A DNA stretch of 64,000 bases from a virus. The notes under the pieces were generated by a model. That model ran no database searches. It saw only the letters and a program-made list of their open reading frames with translations, and was not told the origin of the DNA. The translations under genes were made by a program, and so were the position numbers. Of the stretch, positions 23,182 to 31,574 are shown one piece after another (within the stretch, counting starts at the first letter, position 1; the number at the start of each line of letters is the position of its first letter). The stretch is from positions 1-64,000 of IMG/VR virus record IMGVR_UViG_3300034283_001913; one strand, 5' to 3'.

Positions 23182-23215
23182 TTTGCAAAATCTGATATAA
23201 AATCTTATATTATAG
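23182..23215 (+). promoter_or_regulatory. Bacteroidota-type promoter P5
   Basis: TTTGCAAA (23182-23189), 16 nt, TATATTATAG (23206-23215): both boxes and the spacing are identical to P1. The downstream gene starts at 23252 with an A-rich leader. It marks a new transcription unit after ferritin; no terminator is visible before it, so readthrough from the upstream operon is also possible. Confidence 0.75.
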
Positions 23216-23251
23216 TGTTAATATTGTTTATCAACCTAAAATCAAACAAAA

Positions 23252-24856
23252 ATGGCTTATTTTAACCACGCCTTTACCAAGATGTTCTTAGGAACTCAGG
23301 TAACCGGATCAGGGGCCGGTCAAAACCCTAACACAAATCTTAGTGATGGTTTTATTATTACTTCTGGTATTCCAACCTCTGCGTTGGCTAATACTACAGG
23401 TACAGTAAACAGTATCTATGGACCAGGGTCTTATGGATTCTTTGACGCAACTACTTATTTATCTGTTACAGAATCAGATATTACAGGATGTTGCCCATTG
23501 ATTCTTGCGTCTGCTTCTCTTTTGTCTAAAGACAAAATCGGACCTTTCCACGGTGGATACAAAGAATCTAACAAGTCTAAGGTTATCAATCCTCGTTATG
23601 TAACTAAAGCTTACGTAGTAGAGGAGTGTGCTCCTCAGCAGTCTATTACTTCTATTGGTAATACTGCTTACACTAGCACTTTGGTTACAGCTATGTCTGT
23701 AACAATTACTGACGGCGGCACCGGATATACTCCAGGTACTTATACAAACGTTCCTTTTACCACATCAGGATCAGGTGTAGGTGTTTTGGCAACAGTTGTT
23801 GTTTCCGCTGGTGGAGTAATCACTAGTGTAGTAATTACTAACTTCGGTTACGGATATGTGTCAACAGACACAATTACTCCAAATGATACAGCTTATCCAG
23901 CTATCGGTACTCCAACTGATGATGCAATTATTACTCTTACAGTAACAGGTGCTCCTGCAAACTGCTGCTATGAGTTCCTTTGCGGAGAAACTTACTACTT
24001 GCGTATCGATCTTAAAGGGTCTCCGGTTTTGCGTTATCTTAACCACAATGCTTATCAGACTCTTTCAGCTTACACTGGATGCTGCTCTGGTCCAACTCCA
24101 ACTGCAGTAGATTCTACTTTGGTTATGATTGAGTGGGGTAAAGCATTAGTTATTAACCAGTATCTTACACCTTTTGTTCTTCCAGTTGTATTTGATGAAT
24201 CAGGTGTAGCTTGGTTCCCTCCAGGAACTACTGTAGATCCTACAACAGGAGCTCCGGTAACTTCGGCTCAGTGGTGGGATGCTTATGTATCTCCAGGTCA
24301 CACTCCAGGTGAGTGCGCAGGTTTGCGTTTATTTGGTGCTTATGTAGAGACTAAGTTTGGTAACTGTTCTTTCCAGCTTACTGACTTCTTCGAAAAAGAG
24401 CCTGTGTTGATTTACGCTTCTCTTGTTGATTATAACGGAGATCCTTGCGTATTCGAAAGCATCTGCGTTTATCGCGAGTGTACAGGTCTTCAAGGAATGG
24501 GCTTTGGTGAGCAAGTTGTTCGTGATTTGATTCTTGCTGAATCTTATCTGCAGAACTTCTTCCACACTGATATCCGTATTCGTGAAATCACTCAAGGTGA
24601 TCAGATTTTGAATAGTGTAAACCGTAACGCATTATATACTCGTTACTACCTCTTGCACAGTGTTCCTCGTCTGAACAATCCTACCGGTGTATTTGATAAC
24701 GATCAGTACATGTTGGAAATTATTTCTACAGGTCGTAACACTGATTTGGAAGACTTCTTGAATACTTGGTTAGAAGCTTGCGCAGGTTGTGTACCATTTG
24801 AAGTAAACTCTTGTGTACCTTGCGTAGTTGTTCCTAACTTCGAACCAGTAGGTTAA
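23252..24856 (+). CDS. Abundant structural protein with an inserted Gly-rich beta module
   Basis: 534 residues, driven by P5 and followed by a strong terminator, so probably made in quantity. Codon use is mixed, with many CGT Arg codons. Residues about 149-205 (VTITDGGTGYTPGTYTNVPF...GVITSVVITNFGYGY) form a Gly/Thr/Val-rich beta module also found in the protein at 29898. There are many paired Cys (GCCPL, NCCYEFLCG, GCCSG, CAGCVPFEVNSCVPC). The C-terminal half has helical parts (FGEQVVRDLILAESYLQNFF). It may be a tail or fibre-type virion component; no enzymatic motif was found and the family is not recognised. Confidence 0.65.
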   Translation: MAYFNHAFTKMFLGTQVTGSGAGQNPNTNLSDGFIITSGIPTSALANTTGTVNSIYGPGSYGFFDATTYLSVTESDITGCCPLILASASLLSKDKIGPFHGGYKESNKSKVINPRYVTKAYVVEECAPQQSITSIGNTAYTSTLVTAMSVTITDGGTGYTPGTYTNVPFTTSGSGVGVLATVVVSAGGVITSVVITNFGYGYVSTDTITPNDTAYPAIGTPTDDAIITLTVTGAPANCCYEFLCGETYYLRIDLKGSPVLRYLNHNAYQTLSAYTGCCSGPTPTAVDSTLVMIEWGKALVINQYLTPFVLPVVFDESGVAWFPPGTTVDPTTGAPVTSAQWWDAYVSPGHTPGECAGLRLFGAYVETKFGNCSFQLTDFFEKEPVLIYASLVDYNGDPCVFESICVYRECTGLQGMGFGEQVVRDLILAESYLQNFFHTDIRIREITQGDQILNSVNRNALYTRYYLLHSVPRLNNPTGVFDNDQYMLEIISTGRNTDLEDFLNTWLEACAGCVPFEVNSCVPCVVVPNFEPVG

Positions 24857-24873
24857 TATTTTCTTGTAATCTG

Positions 24874-24891
24874 GGAGAGTGAACTCTCTCC
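24874..24891 (+). promoter_or_regulatory. First hairpin of a tandem hairpin pair
   Basis: GGAGAG (24874-24879) pairs with CTCTCC (24886-24891) around a 6-nt loop, just upstream of the terminator hairpin. GAACTCTC in this region (24881-24888) is also fully complementary to GAGAGTTC (24903-24910) in the next hairpin, so alternative folding is possible. Confidence 0.5.
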
Positions 24892-24898
24892 GTATATA

Positions 24899-24930
24899 GG
24901 GGGAGAGTTCATCTCCCCCTATTTTTATTA
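24899..24930 (+). terminator. Intrinsic terminator after the 23252-24856 gene
   Basis: GGGGGAGA (24899-24906) and TCTCCCCC (24912-24919) form a perfect 8-bp, GC-rich stem with a 5-nt loop, followed by TATTTTTATTA. It lies 42 nt after the stop codon and 6 nt before the next gene begins, so most transcription from P5 probably ends here. Confidence 0.9.
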
Positions 24931-24935
24931 TAGCT

Positions 24936-25487
24936 ATGGCCCAACACGTTCTTAGTCTAGAAGCTCCAGATACGATGAATAAAACTATTCTTCGTATTGT
25001 TGATACAAGTGTTTATAATACCCAGATTCCTGTAACCTGCCCTTTATTGCAAGTAACGCTTCCTGGTTTTGATAGACCTGTAAATTTTGACAGTTCTTTT
25101 ATACAACCCGGTTTTATCTTAAATTTGACAGCTTGTGATTTAGAAATCCAGACGGCCGGTTGTGGTACAACCTATAATAATCTTGCAGATGGGATTTACA
25201 TTATTAAGTATAGCGTATCTCCTAATGACCAAGTTTATGTAGAGTATAACCATCTTCGTATGACTACAGCGTTGTGGAAGTATTACAACTTGATGTGTGA
25301 TCTAGACTTGGGCGCTTGCGATCCTCCGGAAAAAGTAAAGGACAAGCTTAATAAGCTTCGTCTTATCCGGATGTATTTGGATGCTGCAAAATCTCTTGTA
25401 GAGTTTTGCCATCAGCCTGATAAAGGAATGCAGATCTTTAATTACGCCGTGCGTCAGCTGGACAAAATGGATTGCAAGTCTTGTTAG
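24936..25487 (+). CDS. Structural/tail accessory protein
   Basis: 183 residues. The N-terminal half is beta-rich (VLSLEAPDTMNKTILRIVDTSVYN, then CPLLQVTLPGF). The middle stretch GIYIIKYSVSPNDQVYVEYNHLRMT is a recognisable phrase in small proteins of aquatic phage tail-fibre blocks, and the C-terminal half is helical with several Cys. No specific function is known. It begins right after the terminator, so it may rely on readthrough or an unseen promoter. Confidence 0.62.
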   Translation: MAQHVLSLEAPDTMNKTILRIVDTSVYNTQIPVTCPLLQVTLPGFDRPVNFDSSFIQPGFILNLTACDLEIQTAGCGTTYNNLADGIYIIKYSVSPNDQVYVEYNHLRMTTALWKYYNLMCDLDLGACDPPEKVKDKLNKLRLIRMYLDAAKSLVEFCHQPDKGMQIFNYAVRQLDKMDCKSC

Positions 25488-25511
25488 TGTAACCAACAAA
25501 ACCTATATACC

Positions 25512-25700
25512 ATGACTTGTTCAAATTGCGGTGCTAAATTATCTTGTGGCTGTCAAAAAAGAGTAGCTTCTAATGGAGCTAATGTGTGTTCTACTTGTCA
25601 AATTTCTTATGAAGCTATGCTTAAAACACCGTCAGCCCCATCTAGTCCAAATGCTCCTTCCAATATAAATATCAAGTATAATCCTCCTGGTAGACGTTAA
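25512..25700 (+). CDS. Small zinc-binding Cys protein
   Basis: 62 residues with CSNCGAKLSCGCQKR and CSTCQ: five or six Cys in the first 36 residues, likely one zinc site, followed by a Ser/Pro/Asn-rich tail ending NPPGRR. Tiny proteins of this sort, with CxxCxxxLxCGCQxR, typically sit next to Cys-rich tail genes in aquatic phages. The function is not known. Confidence 0.62.
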   Translation: MTCSNCGAKLSCGCQKRVASNGANVCSTCQISYEAMLKTPSAPSSPNAPSNINIKYNPPGRR

Positions 25701-27785
25701 ATGCAAACCTCAAAGACATATTGGGTCGGTGCATCCGGCACTGCTTATCGCTTAGATAACTTTACTCTTCCTTGGATTAATGTTTCTGTAGCTAATACTT
25801 TTCCAGATGCTGCAAAGCTTCCTCTCTACGATGTAGAGACAGATCCTATCGATTCTAATAAAGTCTTTGCTGTGGGTATGGGTAATCCCTCAGATTCAAT
25901 CTTTGGGATATACGTATCTACTGATGGAGGAGTCACCTGGTATGTCCCCGGGGGAAACTACCAAACAAATCAGTTTAGTTCTACACAGATTACCTGGTAT
26001 GAGGTCCATGTTCAGGATTCTCAAAATATCATGGTATCTGGTCAGAACGGTTATATTGCTGTAAGTACAGATGGAGGTTTAACTTTCAATCTAAGTACTC
26101 AGATGCCTCTTTTACCAGAAGGAGGTTTAGCACCAGATTACCCTACTTGTTATAGTTTACATTTTATCAGCCCTTTGATCGGGGTAGTAGGTACTCGTAG
26201 ACATGTGCTTATTACATATGATGCCGGTGTTACTTGGCTCATTCTTAATTTAGGTAATCCTATTACAAGTACTTTAGGCCAGTTTGCTCTTGAGATTCGA
26301 GGTATACATTTATCTGCAGATCAACAGACTGTTGTAGCTCTTTCTAGTAATTACATATTTACTTCTACTGACGCTGGAAATACTTTTGTAGATACAGAAT
26401 CTTTCCTTGGAGAGAACGGTTTACACCTTACTTGGACAACCGATTCTATTCTTTGGGGATTTGGAGCTAGAGATATGGTATTCCAGACTCTAGATGGTGG
26501 TTCTACTTGGAGTGTTATCCAACCTTATTTTGCACAAGGGCTGCCTCATTATGCCGGTCATTTCTATACGAACACCGAAGGGTTTTTTAGTGAGAACAAT
26601 GAGCTATTCTCTACTTCGAATGCTGCTTTAACAGGAACATCTTCTTGGTCTGGAAACATTCGTATAAATGCTGTTTGGACAGTAAGAGAACCTGTTGTAT
26701 GCTTTCTTCTTGAAGACTGCGAAGACAAGTTGCCTGATATTATAACAGATACAGATCTTTCTTCTTATCTGGGTCAAGTAATAAAAATTAAAGGTTACAC
26801 AGCTTGTTGGACTGTATCTGAGACTCAAAACTGTGATACAGTTGTACCGGTAACAGTATCTGGTACACCATATCAAGACTGTACAGCTTGTTTATCTGTA
26901 CCTTGTTATTTACTTACAGATTGTAGTAATCCTCAAAATACTATAGAAGTTACTAATCCAGAGTTTGCTGGGTATATAAATCAAGTTGTACAAATCTGTT
27001 CTGAAGCCGGATGCTTTTGTTATACAATAACAGATAACGGAACATGTTTACCTAACATTCTCTTATACACTTCTATTACGTGCTTTGAAGATTGTCAAAG
27101 TTGTTTACCTCCGCCTATTCCTCCAGTTGAACTTATTAAGCGTACGGTAAAACCTGGATACAATACACCAGGATGCCCACCGGCTTATACAGAAAAGATC
27201 AACTGTACATTTGGAGAACAGGTTTGGGATGAAGTAGTAGCTGTAAGATATGGCGTAAAGATTTGCTGTGATCACGATGTGGATAAGTGGGATATTAAAA
27301 AACAAATACTCGATTTGAAAGCTATTTATGACCCTGCTTTAGATATACCACCTACACCTAGTTGTAAATGTTATATCATAAATCAGTATGCTGGATCAGC
27401 TACATATAAGTTTATTAACTGTGGTGGAGCACTTACTGAAATTGTAAGCGCGCCTAATACTACCTATAATATCTGTGCTCAAGACTTTCCAAAAGTTTAT
27501 TGTTTATCTGAAGGAGGTTCTTTTGAGATAACTAAACAAGATACTTCTTGTACAGATGATTTAGGTTGTATACCTATTCCTTGTTATTGTTACAGCACAA
27601 TTAATACAACTAGAAATCCAATAGATGTTACATATATAGATTGTGCTACAAAAACACAAGTTACTGTATCATTACCTAATGGAGAAGGCTTATACATCTG
27701 TGCTCAAGAAGGTAGTGTTATTGGTGGTATAGTATCTCCCCCTGGAGAATCTTGTAATACATCTGAAGAATGTCAACCCATCTAA
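25701..27785 (+). CDS. Asp-box beta-propeller protein with C-terminal Cys-rich repeats
   Basis: 694 residues. Residues 1-310 contain five evenly spaced Asp boxes (SxDxGxTW type) at 73, 122, 172, 222 and 263, the mark of a BNR/sialidase-like or YCF48-like propeller. Residues about 330-470 hold Cys-rich repeats (CYLLTDCSNPQN...SxxCFCYTITDNGTC) of a type seen in aquatic phage tail proteins. Residues about 550-694 hold two related units with CYxxINxxx...DC...YICAxEGSV. The propeller probably binds glycans or other ligands and the Cys repeats could form disulfide-rigidified spacers. No sialidase active-site Arg triad is identified. Confidence 0.75.
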   Translation: MQTSKTYWVGASGTAYRLDNFTLPWINVSVANTFPDAAKLPLYDVETDPIDSNKVFAVGMGNPSDSIFGIYVSTDGGVTWYVPGGNYQTNQFSSTQITWYEVHVQDSQNIMVSGQNGYIAVSTDGGLTFNLSTQMPLLPEGGLAPDYPTCYSLHFISPLIGVVGTRRHVLITYDAGVTWLILNLGNPITSTLGQFALEIRGIHLSADQQTVVALSSNYIFTSTDAGNTFVDTESFLGENGLHLTWTTDSILWGFGARDMVFQTLDGGSTWSVIQPYFAQGLPHYAGHFYTNTEGFFSENNELFSTSNAALTGTSSWSGNIRINAVWTVREPVVCFLLEDCEDKLPDIITDTDLSSYLGQVIKIKGYTACWTVSETQNCDTVVPVTVSGTPYQDCTACLSVPCYLLTDCSNPQNTIEVTNPEFAGYINQVVQICSEAGCFCYTITDNGTCLPNILLYTSITCFEDCQSCLPPPIPPVELIKRTVKPGYNTPGCPPAYTEKINCTFGEQVWDEVVAVRYGVKICCDHDVDKWDIKKQILDLKAIYDPALDIPPTPSCKCYIINQYAGSATYKFINCGGALTEIVSAPNTTYNICAQDFPKVYCLSEGGSFEITKQDTSCTDDLGCIPIPCYCYSTINTTRNPIDVTYIDCATKTQVTVSLPNGEGLYICAQEGSVIGGIVSPPGESCNTSEECQPI

Positions 27786-27819
27786 TTTGTAAAAGAGCTA
27801 ATAATTCCCTATATTATAG
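27786..27819 (+). promoter_or_regulatory. Bacteroidota-type promoter P6 with overlapping inverted repeat
   Basis: TTTGTAAA (27786-27793), 16 nt, TATATTATAG (27810-27819). The -7 box is embedded in an 8-bp inverted repeat, TCCCTATA-T-TATAGGGA (27806-27822), which no other promoter here has and which could serve as an operator. The next gene starts at 27838. Confidence 0.72.
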
Positions 27820-27837
27820 GGAGAATAAAAGATAAAA

Positions 27838-29328
27838 ATGAAGCCTCTAAACGCCGATTCTGCAAGCTGTACGCCGATCTCATCAAATTGTGTGATCTGG
27901 CAGGGCCCCGATATTCCGTGTATAAAACTCTGTAAAGGAGATACAATAAGCGCTGTTGTTTACAAGCTTGCTGTAGAACTCTGCACAATTATGGAGCAGA
28001 CGGATATAACTAATTATGATCTTACCTGTCTTAATATTCAGGGATGTGGGCCTAAAGATTTAGCAGAACTCATTCAGATTTTGATTGATCGTATCTGCGC
28101 TTTAGAAGGTTGTTGTAATGATAACCCACCTACACCGGGTACGGGTTGTCAAGATTGTGTTGTTAATATCGCTCCGTGTTTTTATTATACAAATGAGCTT
28201 GGGGATACGATAACTACCATGCAGCTAAACGACTATGTTTTAGCTATTGGTAATCGTGTTTGTAGCATTTTAGATCAGATCACGATCATCAATGCTATTC
28301 TTAATAACCATGAGATCCGAATCACGGCTTTAGAAAACGCTCCTCCTCCAACATTTACACTTCCTAAAGTAACACCTGTTTGTGTTCTTCCATCTGTACC
28401 TACAGATATGAACCTGGTGTTATCAGCTTTGGAATCTCAGTTCTGTACTTTACTTACAGCAACTGGGACAGCTACAAATATTTTTGATGCTATTCTTTTC
28501 CAGTGTCCTGGATTAAATAGTGCTCCAAGATTAGGAGGTCCGGGAACAATGTCTTCTATACCAGGTTGGGTAAATACTGTTCAGAATCTTTCTGACTCTA
28601 TTAAAAACATCTGGTTAACCATCTGTGATTTAAGAGCTGCGGTAGTAAATATTCAAGAGAACTGTTGTCCTCAAGCTTGTGATGGAATCGATATTACTAT
28701 TACAGCTAGTTTGACCGGAAGCACGCTTACTATTTTCCCTACAGGAACTATTCCTGCAGGATTTACACAATGTGCTCCAAGCTTCCTTACATCGTTTAAC
28801 GTGTCTGATGAAAGCGGCAACTCGATTGTTCTTACTGGTGATATTATTGGTAACCTCAATTCTAGTATTGTTTTCAATCTTGCAGCTACTCCAATCAATG
28901 TTTTAGATAATCTGACCATTACAACAACAGTATGTCTTACTAAAGATGGTAATGTCTGCAGTTATAGTCTTAGCTACTACTTAGCTAATACGGGAGACTG
29001 TCCGGTTATAACCTATAGTGTAACAGACACAACTATTAATTATAGTGGTTTGGTAACTATGACTGGTACTGCAACATATATTGTAGAACTTTGGAATGGA
29101 GCAGGAACAAGTTTGTTATCTAGCCAGTCTACTGCTCTTACTGTTCCGCCAGCAAGTCCTTTAACGGGTACCTTTAGCAGTCTTACTGCTAGCACTACTT
29201 ACAAGCTAAGAGTAAGAGTAACTTCTGGCGGATCTACTATATTTACCTGTCCATTTACTACAGTGGTGACCCTTGCTCCGGCATGTCCTCCACCAACTAG
29301 TGTTGTACCTTCAATAACTATCCCATAA
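27838..29328 (+). CDS. Tail-fibre-like structural protein with C-terminal Fn3-type domain
   Basis: 496 residues. The N-terminus (SCTPISSNCVIWQGPDIPCIKLCKGDTISAVVYKLAVELC) is characteristic of a tail protein family in aquatic phages: Cys-rich, then a helical repeat (LNIQGCGPKDLAELIQILIDRICALEGCC) and another Cys-rich segment. The last ~100 residues resemble a fibronectin type III fold (TATYIVELWNGAGTSLLSSQST...TSGGSTIFTC). It likely forms part of a fibre, with Fn3 used as a binding or spacer domain. Promoter P6 lies immediately upstream, and it is followed by related Cys-rich genes at 29330 and 29898. Confidence 0.7.
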   Translation: MKPLNADSASCTPISSNCVIWQGPDIPCIKLCKGDTISAVVYKLAVELCTIMEQTDITNYDLTCLNIQGCGPKDLAELIQILIDRICALEGCCNDNPPTPGTGCQDCVVNIAPCFYYTNELGDTITTMQLNDYVLAIGNRVCSILDQITIINAILNNHEIRITALENAPPPTFTLPKVTPVCVLPSVPTDMNLVLSALESQFCTLLTATGTATNIFDAILFQCPGLNSAPRLGGPGTMSSIPGWVNTVQNLSDSIKNIWLTICDLRAAVVNIQENCCPQACDGIDITITASLTGSTLTIFPTGTIPAGFTQCAPSFLTSFNVSDESGNSIVLTGDIIGNLNSSIVFNLAATPINVLDNLTITTTVCLTKDGNVCSYSLSYYLANTGDCPVITYSVTDTTINYSGLVTMTGTATYIVELWNGAGTSLLSSQSTALTVPPASPLTGTFSSLTASTTYKLRVRVTSGGSTIFTCPFTTVVTLAPACPPPTSVVPSITIP

Positions 29329-29329
29329 T

Positions 29330-29896
29330 ATGGCAACTTGTCCAACATGTAAATGCACAAAACTACCGTGTGGGTGTGAAGATCAAGGTCTTCACACCGG
29401 CTCACCGTGTGCTATTAATACACCATATTGTCCAAATCCTGAACCGTGTCCAGAGACATTTAGCGATTGCTGCATTATCCACAATGGAGATACTATTTAT
29501 GCGGGAGCTAATAATCCTACTCAAATATTTCCGATTGCTCAAGGAGAAAGACTTTGTGATATTCTTCAAAAAATGGTAGTGTGGCTTCAAGATCCTGAAG
29601 CTGTTATAGGAGACTGTCCGGCCGTTATAGGTATTAAATCTATGGCTATCACTTCTACAAGTATTCAGGTTGTTTGGACTACTTCCGCAGGAGCTGTTAA
29701 CTATGTAGTAGGCTATACTACCGATCCAGGTGTTGTAGCTTGGACAAATAGTGCTTCTCTTGCACCTACTACGACTAGTTATACTATTACCGGACTTACG
29801 GCAAATACTACATATTTTATAAGAGTAGTACCTACATGCTTAGCTCCTGCAAGTAACCCTTACGTCATCATTCAAGTAACGACCAAATCAGTGTAA
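29330..29896 (+). CDS. Cys-rich plus Fn3 tail-fibre-like protein
   Basis: 188 residues. Residues 1-50 are Cys/Pro-rich (CPTCKCTKLPCGCEDQG, SDCCIIHNGD), then a conserved segment GERLCDILQKMVVWLQD, and residues about 100-188 form a clear Fn3-like domain (SIQVVWTTSAGAVNYVVGY, TTTSYTITGLTANTTYFIRV). It is 1 nt from both neighbours. The organisation parallels the 496-residue protein upstream, so both belong to the same fibre module. Confidence 0.7.
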   Translation: MATCPTCKCTKLPCGCEDQGLHTGSPCAINTPYCPNPEPCPETFSDCCIIHNGDTIYAGANNPTQIFPIAQGERLCDILQKMVVWLQDPEAVIGDCPAVIGIKSMAITSTSIQVVWTTSAGAVNYVVGYTTDPGVVAWTNSASLAPTTTSYTITGLTANTTYFIRVVPTCLAPASNPYVIIQVTTKSV

Positions 29897-29897
29897 A

Positions 29898-30842
29898 ATG
29901 GCTCCAGTACCAGCAACGCTTCAAATAGACTTTACCAGTAATTATCCAGCAGGATCTCATAGAGTTTGCTATCGAATCGCAGGATCAGGATCACCTTATA
30001 CATGCACTACAGTAGCATGTACACCGTTTGTGCCCCCTGCTCCTCCTGTAGGTTGTCAAGCTCTTATTGCTATTACAGTAGACAACGAATCTTGTGATCC
30101 TGTAACTTACGAAGGATATGTTCAAGCTACCTGCGAAGCACTAAGTTCTACTGCGGGTAGAGGACCTTTCACAATTACATTTACTCCTGCGCCTACGTGT
30201 ACTCCAGTAAGACTTCAGTGTAACAATGTAGACATACTTAGCATTACTATTACGAACGGCGGTACAGGTTACGATCCTCTTAGTCTTCCAAATGTAACTG
30301 CAGTTGGAGGAGGAGGAACTTCTGTTCTTACAGCTGTGGTAAGTGGAGGTGGAGTACTTACGGGAATAAATGTAGTATCTTCTTCTGGATATTCTTCTTT
30401 ACCGGCAATATCTATTGATCCATCACCTGCTCCAGGCGGCGTTCAAGCAACAGCGGTTGCGGTAATGTCTCCTTGTCCTGGATTTGTTGCAGGTGATAAC
30501 TGTGACGGATCATCTAAAGGTTCTATCGGTGAACAAGAAATTGGTGCAGATTTTAATATCTGTTATACCGGTGGTTTAAGTGGAGGAGGAACTCCTGTGT
30601 TCCCTTCAGAATATACAGCTACCAATGCTACAACAGAGTGTTGCTATGATTGTAGGATTTATACTATTTCCGCAATCGATCCATCAACTGCTGTAACTTA
30701 TAGCGATTGTACAAATAACGGTAATACTGCAACAGTAAACGTATTACTAGGAGCTCCTCCAACAATTATCTGCGCAACAGAGGGATCTGTTACTGCTTAT
30801 CCTTCTTCAGGTGTAAGTATTGTAATGGGAGCAGCTTGTTAA
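29898..30842 (+). CDS. Fibre-module protein with Gly-rich beta module and Cys repeat
   Basis: 314 residues. It begins with an Fn3-like fragment (YPAGSHRVCYRIAGSGSPYTC). The middle (about 113-178: ITITNGGTGYDP...GGGVLTGINVVSSSGYSS) is the same beta module seen in the 534-residue protein at 23252. The C-terminus (CCYDCRIYTISAIDP...YSDCTNN...IICATEGSV) matches the end repeats of the propeller protein at 25701. It is therefore a mosaic of modules shared with other proteins of this block. A terminator follows. Confidence 0.7.
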   Translation: MAPVPATLQIDFTSNYPAGSHRVCYRIAGSGSPYTCTTVACTPFVPPAPPVGCQALIAITVDNESCDPVTYEGYVQATCEALSSTAGRGPFTITFTPAPTCTPVRLQCNNVDILSITITNGGTGYDPLSLPNVTAVGGGGTSVLTAVVSGGGVLTGINVVSSSGYSSLPAISIDPSPAPGGVQATAVAVMSPCPGFVAGDNCDGSSKGSIGEQEIGADFNICYTGGLSGGGTPVFPSEYTATNATTECCYDCRIYTISAIDPSTAVTYSDCTNNGNTATVNVLLGAPPTIICATEGSVTAYPSSGVSIVMGAAC

Positions 30843-30886
30843 AAATATGTCATGGGTAAAGTTGGTTTACTAATGACTGACGGCGG

Positions 30887-30914
30887 GGGCCCTGGGGAAA
30901 CTCAGGGCTCTTTT
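30887..30914 (+). terminator. Intrinsic terminator ending the fibre module
   Basis: GGGCCCTG (30887-30894) pairs with CAGGGCTC (30903-30910) with one G-U over an 8-nt loop, followed by TTTT. The U-tract is short (TTTTGC), so it may be leaky. The 143-nt gap 30843-30985 contains this terminator and promoter P7, plus a 23-codon ORF (30853-30924) that I do not call as a gene. Confidence 0.75.
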
Positions 30915-30937
30915 GCATCCTAAACCTAGAATGTTTA

Positions 30938-30971
30938 TTTTTATCACTCAAAAAGTTTTTGTATATTATAT
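30938..30971 (+). promoter_or_regulatory. Probable promoter P7 for the ring/muzzle/cargo operon
   Basis: TATATTATAT (30962-30971) is one base from the -7 box of P1, P5 and P6. At the expected position upstream is TTTT instead of TTTG (30938-30941), spacing N20. The start codon at 30986 is 14 nt after the box. It follows the terminator, so it would drive the second half of the virion genes. Confidence 0.6.
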
Positions 30972-30985
30972 CTGCCCAAGTCATA

Positions 30986-31573
30986 ATGGAAACATTTCAA
31001 AGCCCTGATATTAAAGCTCCTCGTTTTAGATTAACATCTAAGAGTTATCTCAATCGTGAGACCTTTGATGCTTTTTTCAAAAAGCATCCAGAGTATAGCT
31101 CTTACAACATGGAAGATGTTAAAAAAATCATTAACACTTTCAACGAGATGATTTACAAGGGGATTATAGAAGAGCGCGATGGAATAGAACTTCCGGAAAA
31201 TCTTGGGAATGTTTTTATAGGATCTTGTAAAGCTCCCAAAAAACAGAACACTGATTTTTATAAATCCAAGGTATATGGAACCAGAGTGATTAATCGTAAT
31301 CTTGCTTCTGATGGATACCTTGCTAAAATATTTTATACTAACTATCAAAACAGATACAAGTTTCGTAATGCGGGTCTTTGGAAACTAAAAGGTTGTCGGG
31401 ATTTTACTAGACTTGTTTCTTCTACATATAAAGAAGATTGGCCGAAATACATTGTTATAGAAGAGTACGTAAAGATTTCTTCTATGCTCAAGAAACATAA
31501 GATTAAATCTTATGCTAAGATGAAGAGCCAAGAGCCGATCCCAGATAATTATAATGAATTTGATCTAGACTAA
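30986..31573 (+). CDS. Conserved-type structural/tail protein
   Basis: 195 residues from the ATG at 30986; a TTG start at 30959 is possible but would lie inside promoter P7. The sequence is basic, helical and soluble (RLTSKSYLNRETFDAFFKKHPEYSSYNMEDVKKIINTFNEM), with a central ENLGNVFIGSCK and a final WPKYIVIEEYVKISSMLKKHK. From memory this is a gene type conserved in crAss-like phages just before the ring proteins. The helical N-terminus may bind nucleic acid. Function unproven. Confidence 0.65.
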   Translation: METFQSPDIKAPRFRLTSKSYLNRETFDAFFKKHPEYSSYNMEDVKKIINTFNEMIYKGIIEERDGIELPENLGNVFIGSCKAPKKQNTDFYKSKVYGTRVINRNLASDGYLAKIFYTNYQNRYKFRNAGLWKLKGCRDFTRLVSSTYKEDWPKYIVIEEYVKISSMLKKHKIKSYAKMKSQEPIPDNYNEFDLD

Positions 31574-31574
31574 G

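Noticed and set aside
30853-30924. A 23-codon reading frame between the fibre module and P7
   Set aside because: It contains the terminator hairpin and has a Gly-rich composition caused by that stem; no supporting evidence.
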